A stretch of 64,000 nucleotides of DNA from Nageia nagi (Eukaryota; Pinophyta), in contig JBITNC010000001.1 of the NCBI GenBank assembly GCA_050084985.1, positions 14,260,001 through 14,324,000 on the forward strand, given 5' to 3'. Each line of letters starts with the position of its first letter. The stretch's first letter is position 1. The notes beneath the pieces were generated by a model, which was given only the letters and a program-made list of their open reading frames with translations, had not been told where the DNA came from and made no database searches. Shown here piece after piece: positions 45,966-57,844 of the stretch. A program made the position numbers and the translations under genes.

Positions 45966-48900
45966 TGTAATGACCCCCCTAATTTTCCCTTTATTAAGAA
46001 TCAAATGCTAGAGAGAATTTAAATGTGATTGAGACTATTTATGTTACAATATATCTAATTGTGATTGGTTGTATGCAATATTTATGTTGATTTGATGTTG
46101 GCTTTAGGAATTATGTGATACATGTTACAAGTTGAATCAACATGGGAATTAGGTTAGACACCCTAGGAAACCAAGGATGAGTTAGTTATGGGAAGGAATT
46201 AGTAAGAGTGAGGAAATAATTGGTGTTGATTCATTGACATCCCATTAGGAACTTCATAAAACATATAGCTATATATCATAATTATTATGCATGATATTCA
46301 ATCCCTATGATATGTATAATGCTCATGTATGCACTAACTAAAATTTAATTTACAAGACAAGTGGTCTCTGTAAGTAAACTTGTGTGCCAAAAATTTGACG
46401 TGCATGCTTGAATTACTTAACTATGTTTGAAGTTGGAAATAATATTTCAAATATTTAAATTTGAAATTTTACCAAATCATTTTATTTTTTATATACCATA
46501 AAATCCTATGTGTTGGGTGAAAATAAAAATATAGTAATGAAAACTATTTTGGTATTTTATGGTAGTTGAAAGGCTATCTTGGTATTTTGCAAAAATAATA
46601 GAAGAATCTTCTCCATACATTTTGGTCCATTAGGTTAGGTGTGAAAATTATTTATAAACCTTTTTCCATACACTTTGGTGTCTAATGTAAGGTGTGAAAA
46701 TTATTTTTTAAGACATAGGACTTGCAAATAAAATTATCAAAATCCTACCAAAAAATAATGAAACTACCACCCCTCACAAACAAAAACATGTGAAGTGTAC
46801 AAATAGTTATACTTTTGAAGGGACTATACCAAATTTTGATTATAAATACCCAAGTGAATGATAATTATGGGACACTTTCCTCTCCTCCCAAGCTTGGTCT
46901 GATAATACGTTAAGGAAAGAATATTCCTTATCTTAAGTCCAGGTGCTTCTCCTTGCATTTTAGACATTAGTGCTAAAATAGTATTGGTCATCAAATACTA
47001 TTGGAAATAGTATTGGGTCATAAAATACTATTTTCAAGAGGTGTTTGTAAAATAATTCATACTTCCTTATATTGTATTCATTTTGGGTATATTTATGACC
47101 TATGAGGTGGTCCTTCAATGAGATATTTTCTTTGTAATTTATAAGCCTTTCTACAATCCATTTTGTGCTTATTACATCCTTAAGAATAAATTTCGATGAG
47201 TTATTTTGTAAAATAATTTGTTGGTCCTTCTAGCATATCTATTCTATGCATATGTTGCATTCATTACACCAATGAGATTGCATTTCAATGAGCCATTTTG
47301 AATACAACTCACTATCCCTTTTCAATTTTATGTATATCCTACATTCACTACATCCATGAGACTAAATTTTTATGAAACATTGGTCAAACATTTTATAGGC
47401 CCTTACAATTTATTCATCCTATGTATATCCCATGTTTATTATGCACATGAAACTACATTTGAATGAGGTACTTTATCTAATAATTTACAAAAACTTGCAA
47501 GTATCCATATGTGCTCATTATGTCCATGAAACTGCATTTTAATGAGGTATTTTGTCTAATAATTATAGGCTCTTACAACATGTCCATTTGTGCATTCACT
47601 ATGCCCATAAAACTATGTTTCAATGAGGCTTTTTGTCTATGAATTTATAGGCCCTTACAATGCATCCATTTATGCATTCATGATGCCCATAAATATGCAT
47701 TTTAACAAATCAAAGGCTCTTACAATGTATTGTTATATGTGTTTTCGACATCTATTACACCCATGAGACTATTATTCAATGAGGCATTTTTCAAATAATT
47801 TATAAATATTTTTTATGTATATCCTATAATCATTGTAAACCATGAGACTACATTTTGATGAGTTATCCTATCAAATAATTCATAGGATTTTTAACATATA
47901 TATTATGTGCATATTTTGCAAATCATTGCATTTAATGAGACAACATTTTGAAGAGGCATTTTGACAAACAATTCACAACTTTCCATCCTAAGGAGGGGTA
48001 AGAAAAATAAATAAGTTTGTTTGTAAAACTCATTGTGGCATAGTTTTGAAACCCTACTATAGAATTACTATGCAAAACCTCCATTAATATTTGATTCCTT
48101 TAAAAAATTTTCTTAGCTTATAAAGAGATTGCAATAAATTTATTGAAATAATTTTGTATAAAAGGATTAAAAAATTATTAAAATAGAAATTATATAATAA
48201 ATTAAGAGTTTTAAAAAAATGAAAATATGATGGAATGATCTCTATATGAGAAGGTATGCATGCCCATAAATAATGTTTATAAGTATTAATGGATGAAACC
48301 TTAAGTGATCTTACAAGAAAACCTAATAAGATGCTAAAACCCTAGAATACAAATAAATGGTAATGTAGACTTCAATACTATATTAAAGTTGATCAAGAAG
48401 ACTACAACAAAGTAGTTGAGAAATTATGGATTGGATAATGATAGGGACAATTATATGGAAGATAACTTAGTCAAACATTCATTTTCATAAGTTCATTAAA
48501 TGAAATGCAAAAGAATATTCCTTGAGTATGATATACTCTAAGTTGAACTTCTTTATTATAAGTAGTCATATTTAGCAATATCTCATGGCTTGTTATTATT
48601 CTTTGGCATGTGATTTAATTTTAAATTAATATTATTTGCATCACATCATGCATATGGGATAATTATAGTAAAGTACTATTGAATATTCCTTGGTGGATTC
48701 ATGGACAAGATTGTTTTAAACTTCTTATGCATGTTTGATGAATTTATTTCTTTGTTTATAAAACATGTTTAATAATGTGAAAGTTGATTTATTTTCAATG
48801 AATTAGATTATAGGAATATCCTAATTCTTAACTTAAGCATGAAACCTAGAAAATCTAGTAATTGATTCGAGATAAATTATTTCTAGGAACATTAGAGTGG

Positions 48901-49330
48901 GGATGGTTTTTCTTATAAACTTGCTTAAAACTCTATTAGACTATACAACCCACTTAAGGGTATTAATTAAATACCCTTGGATCCTCAAGTTATGGAAATG
49001 GGGATTCCAAACTTCATGGTGAGACTATATAATAGATGTGGGTAGGCTAGTATCTCATATCATCGAAAGTTTTTCAAGTGAGGATAACAGTTGATAAAAT
49101 TGCAATTACCAAGTGAAGGTAACTAGTAGTCATATTACCTATAGTTTAGAAAATAGGAGTATGGTGATTATTCCATAGGAAATTATGCTTACCCATTTCA
49201 TATGAAATATTATCTAGGAAAATATATTTGCACTTGTGAAGTGGAGGGTTACCATCAGAAAATATGAATAACCTAGTGGACAAGCATTCTCTTAAGTGAT
49301 GTGGGCCCCAAGTAGGAAACCACTACACTA
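45966..49330 (+). repeat. Start of the 3' LTR of the chromovirus element (right end undetermined)
   Basis: TGTAATGACCCCCC at 45966 follows the end of integrase by about 70 bp and matches the usual start of chromovirus LTRs. The 5' LTR is absent, so the length cannot be measured; 49330 is only a guess. The region contains no convincing coding sequence and includes the minisatellite at 47100-47990. Confidence 0.45.
47100..47990 (+). repeat. Degenerate minisatellite, unit about 75-94 bp, roughly 11 copies
   Basis: A core like CCATGARACTRCATTT followed by CAATGAGGCATTTTG and WATAATTTATAGGCCCTTACAA recurs. The CAATGAG-like box starts at 47116, 47194, 47286, 47371, 47461, 47540, 47621, about 47702, 47777, 47856 and 47950. 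Units have diverged strongly, so the array is old. It lies in the presumed chromovirus LTR. Confidence 0.75.
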
Positions 49331-49745
49331 TAACCATAATATCTATTGTACATTTTGTGAAAAAAAATGGTGGGATCACTTATGTATCATATTATAATAG
49401 GATGAGCATTGAGAAGTGAACACCAAAAGGATTATGATTAAGATTGGTTGATCTGGATTTAACCAATCTTACCATGTGAGTGCTAACTAACTAGCAACAT
49501 TTATATGCTCATTTGGATCACCTTATCTATTAATAGAGAATTAAAGTGTGTAAATTAAACAAAAAAATGTATAAAAATTTATGTTTTTATGAAGTGGAGA
49601 ATAGGTGAAGCTATTATAGAATAAATAGAAGAGGATGGCATGTTAGAAGGTTGAGGATTGCCATAGGTGGGATCATAGATATAAATGAAACTATAATGAT
49701 CAAGAAGGAATGATGTGTTTCACCTATGAAATGAGGTTCCATAGT
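47991..49745. other. AT-rich region without recognisable features
   Basis: No domain, terminal repeat or clear tandem array was found. It may be the remainder of the chromovirus LTR and its flank. Confidence 0.4.
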
Positions 49746-49749
49746 GATA

Positions 49750-50249
49750 ATATGGGGTAAGGAAGGAGAAGGTAAAGATTATGACACCCTTGTATCTTCT
49801 TCCAAGGGAGGTGGAGGATTGGCCAAAGGTTGACTCTTTAGGTTAGTAACATGGGTTGATGAAGGCCTAGGACCAAAAGATTGCCTAGCCTTAAATTAGT
49901 GAAAAAGATATCATATAAGAGAATCACTAAAGAAGAGGTGTTACTTTAAATGAGGTTCATTATGGATGGCTTCCATATTACATGGAGAACTAACATCACC
50001 ATACAAGGGATTCCTACATATACTTGCTTGCAAGTCTTTATAGAATTATGGATCCTTTTGATGGGATGGGATGGAAGTATGTCTAGGTGGAGAGGATGGG
50101 ACATAGGATGGTTAGGAGACATGAGGTGAAAATGGTTTGGAAACATGAGGTGAAGGGGTTTGATATGGAGGGTTGGATTGTGAGGACCTAGTTTACCTAG
50201 CCCTAAATTGTGCTCTAGTCTTCATTGAACTATGGGATTCACCTTCCAT
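49750..50249 (-). pseudogene. Ser/Pro-rich ORF remnant, unknown
   Basis: On the minus strand, ATG at 50249 opens a frame of about 165 codons (MEGESHSSMKTRAQFRA, then repeats of SPHVSKPFSPHVS, YVPSSPPRHTSIPS, DVSSPCNMEAIHNEPHLK, SFGPRPSSTHVT, NPPPPLEEDTRVS). Its stops (TAA/TAG/TGA) could come from Gln or Arg codons. Composition is disordered, rich in Ser, Pro and His. I do not recognise it. It could be the N-terminus of a gag or other transposon protein. Confidence 0.3.
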
Positions 50250-52536
50250 ACTAAGAATACAAGCAAGGACTAAATAAAAAATATTACATAAAATAAAGTA
50301 TCCCAATAGTTCCAAAAAAGAGAAAGAAAATAAACATAAATATTAAATTTTTTATTATGATCTTATTTTAATGGACATAAACATATCAATCCTACATGCA
50401 AGATAACAATGATGATTATGTTCTCTAGTTGTTTCTTGTTCAATTATGATAATTATCTTATTAAGGAGATTATTTTTTAACATTATTTTACCTCTTAATT
50501 AGTTTTCCTAGATGAACCTAGTAAAGTATTTTTGAGTAAGGTTTGATCTCTAGAGGTGTGAATTGTTTAAAGGCTCAAGTCAGGTTGTCAACTCTAGTCA
50601 TCATCCCTAGATTAGGACTAGATCATGGTGGCTAAATCCATGTATCCTAGCTCAATCCTAGGCTCATGTAAAATTAAATGCAAGTATAATAAAGCAAATA
50701 TGAGATACAACTAAATCCATGCAAAAATGCAACTAATCTCTTTAATTTTTGCCTTTTATTTTTCCAAATAATGAGCAAAATGATTTTGAAAATGAAACAC
50801 TCCCACCCAATGATGATTTCAATTTCACTAATACAAGAAAGAAAGTAAAATAAACTTTTACTTTTCAATTTATTTTCTTTTCACTAGAAAAAAAAAATAA
50901 AAAAAAAAATAACATCCCTAGGATGCACATAACACACAATTCCTAGTATAAAGCATGACAAAAGAGGGATACAAGCTTGGAGCCTCTTGCTCTAAGCTTC
51001 ATTCAACTATAATACCTATAGTACAAGCTTTGATCCTAGCTAATATGATACAGATGCTAGTATTACCAAATAGTAGACCAATTAAATAGCTAGCCATATA
51101 GTCATAATGGTACCCAAATAGTTTGAAAATCTAAGTCTAAAAATGCCAAATGAAATATTAAGTTTATAACCTAGAAATTTAAATATTAATAGTATACTTC
51201 TACCATCTAATTACAAGGCCATACTTGCTAGAAAAAAAAAAGTAGCTAAAACACTAATAAAGAGGGACTGGTGGAATGAGAACCAAATAATATCTTGTAT
51301 GTTCAAAACCCTAATTGGTCTACTAAATATGATGTAGAATTTATCAATTGGTTTGTAATAAATCAATAGTTATTTCATTGACTTTCATACCTTAGGATTT
51401 TTAAGGTTTTATTTGGAACTTGTCAAGAATGTTCCCTATAATAATTAGACCAAGTTAGTATGCAAAAGTATCCAAAAATGTAGAAAAAAAGGATTAAATA
51501 AAATAAATAAAAATAAGGATAAAAGGATGGAAAACTCCTTTATGATTACAAATCTTGGATCGAGGAAGGTCTTTCCATGATCACCAATTTGTAGGCTTCA
51601 CAAAATGGAAACTAGGAGACCAATACCCACACTATAATATCAAAAATATTACTTGAAATATGATTAGAAAATGATGATAAAATAAAATAGAGTTAGGGTT
51701 TAGAAAATTTCTCTTTTCATGCAATACCCAAGACTCCAAATGACCTTCAAAATAAGAGACAAAAGAAGGTTTCTAGATTCTAGGTCCTTAAGACCCTAGA
51801 ACTAAGAAAAGATAGCTATATGGCTTGTAAACCTCCAATTTAATCAATAAGGTGGTAGAAAATAGCATGCTCCATAATATGAAATATAACATAATCCTAA
51901 AATGATCTAGCTAAGGATAAAAATAAAATAACCTATTATAGCATAAGTTTACAAGAGACTAGTCTAAAAAAACTAATATGCAACCATGCATAAGTAAGAT
52001 ATTAATAAACCAAAAAATATATATGATTAAGTGATCCTTGATATGCTCTTAAACCTAAAAAAACACTTTAAAGAGATATAAATACCATAAAATCCAAAGC
52101 TACAAGAGTTACCTAATATTCTCTTGCAAGATGCAGATAAGAATTACCTTTTTCTACCTTGGAAATGATGGATGAAGATAAAAAATGGAAAGTAAGTCAT
52201 TGAAAAGTTTGAGTATATAGTAGTAGGGAACATGATATAAATAGATCATGAATATCCATTAGGAAAAATGATTAACTAGGAGGAAAAATTGATTTTAAAT
52301 TGAATTTTATAGGTAGTACCTAGTTGATGGACCAATTAGGGTTTAACCTAACTGATTGACCAATCCCCTAACTAGTAGGTTAGTTAGGGTTAAGGTTGAT
52401 AAGGTGGTAATAAAATGCTAAGTTACCAAAATTGATCATGCAAGTAAATGCAATTGAAATGGTATGAAAGGATGATAGGACCATGATAAGCTGCAAGCAA
52501 ACTAAATCATCATGAATCACCCAAGCTAGGTGAACA
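50250..52536. other. AT-rich region without recognisable features
   Basis: No coding domain or terminal repeats were identified. A short stretch at 52317-52400 repeats the motif ggaccaattagggtt / gaccaatcccctaactagtaggttagttagggtt, a local imperfect duplication. It may contain LTR fragments of unknown elements. Confidence 0.35.
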
Positions 52537-53798
52537 AATACTTTTTAGGTTTCTACATGATGAAGTTACAATTATTGATCATACATCTTTGGTTTGCTTA
52601 CACATTTACACATTTCAAGAATTTGAACATTTGTGACAACCTCACTTTCTACCAATGCAAAAAATCACAAAGTTGTAATGCTAAAACTTTATGCAATATC
52701 ATTATTAGTTATCTAATGGACATAGTAGGAATGGACAATTATGACATAGCTACCAAGTTGACATGTGTAAGGGTTGATGGTACATTTGCAATGTAAATAA
52801 ATAATAATGGAATTTATGTTAATATTAAAACTAACTATACACTATACATGATTGTAATTCATTACATGGTGCATAGAATGAGTCTTTCTTACAAAATAGT
52901 TAGTAATTTTGAAATTGTTGCTAAGGTGGAAGAATTGGTTCATGATAATTGATATACATTCTTATTTTGTATATAGTTCAAAAATAATTCTAAAATTTCA
53001 ACAATTTTCTTAGGTTTTAATATATGGTTAAAAAATGTGTAATAATGTTGATACTAGATGGATTTCTTTTTATCTACCTACACTTAGATTATGTGAAGAA
53101 TATGTCTCATCAAGTGGGTATATATGTCAAAATCAAACAAAAGTTGATAAAAGAAAATATTTATTGTACATGTTAACTGATATTGAAATATTTCTCACTT
53201 TATATGGAATTATTCTAATATTCAAAAATTTGTAATGTGATGAAAATAACTTAAAGAAGACAAATATATATTGTTGATCTTGTAAGGGAAAGAAAACATA
53301 CTTATCTTATTCTAAACAACTTGTATCTTGGTAAGGATAACTTTTTAGGTATGGTAATCTATCATTGATTTGAAATATCCAAAAAGATTATTGAAATTTC
53401 ATATCATGGGTAACATTTGTATATGTGTTCATTATAATTTAATTCCAATCCACTATTATTACAAGAGAGATGATATTTATGCCAAGGGATTATAAAAATG
53501 GCTATAACATTAAATTGTTTGATCATATTATTTTATATGTAAGAAGAAAGTTATAAAAGGCATCATAATTGATGTCAAGTAAAATAAGAGATAATTTTAT
53601 AAGTTGATTATTAGGTGGAGTTAATGAGTATCATTCACCCATAGTTTTGGTCAACTAATAGTAGCTACATGAATTCAATATATAAGAAATATATGAGTAA
53701 TCTTATTAAGCACTTCTATCAATAGGTTGACATTAATGGTATATGAATTTTGTATTTTGAATAAAAACTAGTTGATGGATCAATCAAACCAATTCAAT
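52537..53798 (+). pseudogene. hAT-like transposase (ZMYM1/DUF4371-like), first part, decayed
   Basis: In shifting frames the translation gives FLHDEVTIIDHTSLVCLHIYT, then DIVGMDNYDIATKLTCVRVDGTF (52716-52790), MIVIHYMVHRMSLSYKIVSNFEIVAKVEEL (52850-52935) and NVDTRWISFYLPTLRLCEEY (53044-53103). The order (DE-V-T, C-x-x-x-D-G, H-x-x-HR-x-x-L, TRWIS) is that of the hAT/DUF4371 group of transposases. The segment ends at the target duplication of element D, and the C-terminus continues after it at 62590. From 53240 to 53798 the reading is too degraded to follow. Confidence 0.6.
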
Positions 53799-53803
53799 GT
53801 TAC
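53799..53803. repeat. Putative target-site duplication GTTAC (element D, left)
   Basis: GTTAC precedes the left LTR. ATTAC (62585-62589) follows the right one. One mismatch (G/A) fits transition decay. Because LTR2 is itself preceded by gttactaa, the exact edge is uncertain. Confidence 0.5.
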
Positions 53804-54518
53804 TATAGATGCCTAAAAATAATTTATTATTTATTTAATAAATCATATTTAGACTTCTTAAATGACTTATTGCAATATAACAAACATCAAAATAAAGTTG
53901 ATATTACAATGCAATGCCATGCATTATATTAAATGCTATATCAATTACCATGGTTTATATTTTAAAAGTATCATGAATATAATAATGTTTATAATATTGC
54001 TAGAGGTTGGTCTTCACTCCTTTCTATGTCTTTGTAGGTTATATATGTGAGTGGAATAGGTTGACCTCCATAAATTGAAACTCTTTGATATGAAAAATAT
54101 TTGATAGGTGTTTATATTTTGTAATCTTCATCAATAAATGGTGTATTTTGAAACCACCTATTATTAGAAATTATTATACTTTAAGATTTGAAACTTTATA
54201 TCTTTGAAACACATCATAATTCTATTGATCTTACATCGTTGGTTGTGTGCATCTTCTAGATTGAGGGTTCTAGATATTGATAGTTGAGATATTGATTTAT
54301 GTACATGAATATTCATTATGAATTCACCATGAATCTAATCTTGATTGTCAAAGATTCATTATTATTTACTTTTGAGTATTGTACATACACTTCATATTAG
54401 GTGCATGTGTTTCATATATATTTGTTGTATATGATATAGTGTACATATCTATTCTTGTTATATTGTAGATCTATTTATTTGCTATGTATATTTGTATTTT
54501 GCATAATTATAGACTACA
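53804..54518 (+). repeat. 5' LTR of element D
   Basis: 715 bp, starting TATAGATGCC (TG decayed to TA) and ending AGACTACA. Homologous to 61896-62584. Confidence 0.8.
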
Positions 54519-54684
54519 TTTTGGTGAACCCAACATTCTTGCTCATATATTTTAAGTTCTATGGAGTCTCTTCTTAGGATTCATGAATCCATTCACATTA
54601 TTATCTCTTCCCTTACTTGAGGTGCTTATAATAATAGCTAAATAAAATCATAAAAGTAGGGTTTGTTTTACCTATATTTCAAAT

Positions 54685-56770
54685 ATGGATATGAATGAAG
54701 TACAACCTAGGGTTTATATAAGTAATGTCCATTTCAATGAGATCAAGAGAAGTATTAAGGTTAACCCTAATATACCTATGCAAATGCCTGATACCAATGA
54801 TAGAATGGGTATTGATGAGGACAATGATACAAAATCTATAAATTCTAGCAAAAGAATGGATATTATTGGAAATAATCCTAATAGATTTGATGTATCTATA
54901 GATGATTATGATTTTGATGATATAAGTTGGGGAAGCTATGATGATACTTCTAATAGAGAAGCTAAAATTGAAGAATTAGATAGAATTCCTAGCCATGCTA
55001 TTCCTATAAAGGAATTGCTATCTAATAAATAAAAAGTGGAGTATTATCTTACTAATAAAAATGAAGAGGTTATAGATATATTAACAAATTATGATTTGTT
55101 AGAAGTGGATTCAATGTTGTAATCCTTAGATAGTTTATTTTCTTATGAAAATGCATTATCTGGAAAATGAAAAGTCTCTATTGCTAAGAAGAATGTCGTT
55201 GATGATGTGGACTCTACACATGTCACTACCAGCATGGAAGAAGAGGATATGGATCCCCCAAAAAAGGTGATCATCAAGAATGTCAAATGAGAAAGATGAT
55301 GCTAAGTTTGAACATTTGGTAACTTAGTTTATAGATCATCATCTAGGTATGCTCCTTGAAAGTTCTAATAAGGGAGGTTGGTTAATGATGAAATTATAGT
55401 AGATATTGGTAAACAACTTTTGAATATAATTAATAATGCTTATAAACATAATATCAGTTGGTCAAAAGAAGATCATGAGATAAAACTTGATGATATTTTA
55501 GATGCTCAAGAATATGATTACTTTCAAAAAGCTAATGAGGAACAATAACTAGAATTTATGTTAGAACTAGTTGATAAGCTTTAACATGGAAAAATACATA
55601 GGATTGGGCTCTTTTTACAACTTAAAGGGATTGAATTTAGAAATTAAATAGAAAATAAACCACCCTCTCAAACTACCAATGCACCACCTCTAACCTCACC
55701 ACCACCCCCAATGATTAATGTACCTATAGTGCTAAATATAGGAAAAATAATGGATGAAAGGATTGAAAAAATAGAAAAAGAATTGCTTAATGATGGTGAA
55801 GATGATTTCTTATTTTGTTTAAATCACCCATTGACTAATATAATTGTTTCTAAATTTATTGTTGGTAAAAAGAGTGTGAAATTTATGAAATTTCATGGTT
55901 TACAAGATCCAAAAATGCATGTTAAAAAATTTCAAGGGGAAGCTATGGAATATGTTCATGATAGAGATATACTTGCAAATTTATTTTCAAGTAGCTTAAA
56001 GGATGATGCATTGAAATGGTACTTTCATCTTCCTAAAAAGAGTATAGATAAGTATGAGGATTTGATACATAAATTTTTGAAACAAATTAGATATAATATC
56101 ATGAAAAAAGTTCAATTTAAATATTTGTATAAAATCAAGCAATTTCTTAACCAATATTTATTTGATTTTGTGAAAGTATGGAAACAAATTGCAAATAAAA
56201 TCTTTGTGCCTAATAAAGAATTTAAAGGATACTTTTGCAAATGCTTTATTACCTATATATAAATTATTGATTATTTCTAATCATCGATTGAAATTAGATA
56301 GAGTGATAGATATTTTGCTTAAAAAGGAAGATTGTATCAAGATAACTTATAAGAAACATTATCAAAAACCTCATATAAATGAGACAAAAGAAAAACCTCA
56401 AGTGTATGAAAAGAAACCTCAAGTGTATGCAAAGAAAATTAAAGTTACTAAAACTAATGCTGATAAAAACAAGAATAGACCACAAAGGAGGTTTACAAGG
56501 CTAGCTGATACTATTGATAATATTCTAAATGTGTTATTAAAAGAAAAACTTATTGAGCTTCCACCAATGATTCAACATCACTTTTCTAATGGTGTTCCTA
56601 AAATTTATAAATATGAAGAATTTTACAATTATCATAGGAAACCAAGGAAACCAACAAGAAATTATAGAGTTTTAAAAATTATTATTCAAGATTTTATTGA
56701 CAAGAATGTAATTCAGATGGATTATCATCCTAAAGTAGAAGGACTTGTAGATCCTAATAATGGATAGTTG
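54685..56770 (+). pseudogene. gag: gag of element D
   Basis: An N-terminal acidic segment starts at ATG 54685 (open to 55032; DDYDFDDISWGSYDD). After stops and two compensating shifts the gag core is open at 55711-56262: KFMKFHGLQDPKMHVKKFQGEAMEY, ILANLFSSSLKDDALKWYFHLPKKSIDKYEDLIHKFLKQ. The D-P-K-x-H-V and LK-x-x-ALKWYF...LP-x-x-S-I blocks are those of Tat gags. A +1 shift near 56230 leads to 56189-56767, a Lys-rich part and a degenerate Cys/His box (FYNYHRKPRKPTRNYRVLKIIIQDF), where Tat gags have C-x2-H...C. No protease follows. Confidence 0.75.
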
Positions 56771-57844
56771 GAGATATTTACGAACCCTTTACCAAAGATA
56801 ACTTAGTAAGAAAAATGTTTCATTTGTTTGGGATGTACTTCACATTATATTAAATATTATTTCTCTAATAGGTATGAATACAAGGAAATAAATGACAAGT
56901 AAGAAAAGGCTCTAATGGAGAGAATATAGAAAATCATGTTGGATCTCAAAGGATGAATGCTACCAATGTTGTGCAAGATTGTTTGCATGTAAATAATGGC
57001 ATGAAATGCATTACCAAGAAGGAACCTATTTTTATGCCAGATTTACAAACTATGTATGGATTGTAAAACCTTTCTAGGTATGCAAAGTTATTTCTTAAAA
57101 GTTGAAAAAATTCAAAAAAATTATTGCTTGAAAGTTGAAAAACTTCAAAAATAGTATATGATTGGTAGGTTATTTCTTGGGGGAAAATGTGTATGATTCA
57201 TGGTCATAATAGTTATATCATTGCTTTATTGGCTTTCTAGGTAGGTTATAAAAGTCTTTACATATATTTTTCTCTCCAAATTGTTAAAGTTCACATTACT
57301 AACAATGTATGATTATTTTTGCACTATTAATGATGTGCCTTTCCTTGACTAGAATAAAAAAGGATAGTATTTCCCTAACCCTCAAATTATAGTGAAGTAT
57401 TTTGAATGACAACTTTCATGGTCTAAGCATGTTAACAAAGAAAAACTTGACCATGTTTATTATTGCTTACGTGAGGTAATTAAGGGACACCATTTTCATT
57501 TCCTTTGCAATCCATATTTAAGGGATTAAATGGCATATAATTCATAAATTTCATTAGTATTTATTCATTCTATTTATCATATATAGGTGTATATTATTTA
57601 GGATACATTATTATGTTCTTTAGTAAATGAAAATGTACAGGGAGGTATGTGGCTTATTGATTAAGTATACAAAATTATACTTTGCAATTTAAGTTGTAAA
57701 CTATGTAATAAAATAAACTATGCATTTAACATAAATAAAGTAACACAAACTGAAACATGTATTCATATTGTACACAACATTGAGATCTAAAAAGAATAAT
57801 ATATATATATGTATATTTATATGTAAATGGGGTTGGTCCATGTC
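56771..57844 (+). other. Region between gag and antisense PMD gene in element D
   Basis: Only scattered short frames occur, for example CFICLGCTSHYIKYYFSNRYEYKE at about 56815-56885, which hints at a zinc-like C-x2-C-x-x-H string. No RT or integrase blocks are visible in any frame. A short (TA)n lies at about 57800. This is where pol would be in an autonomous element. Confidence 0.4.
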
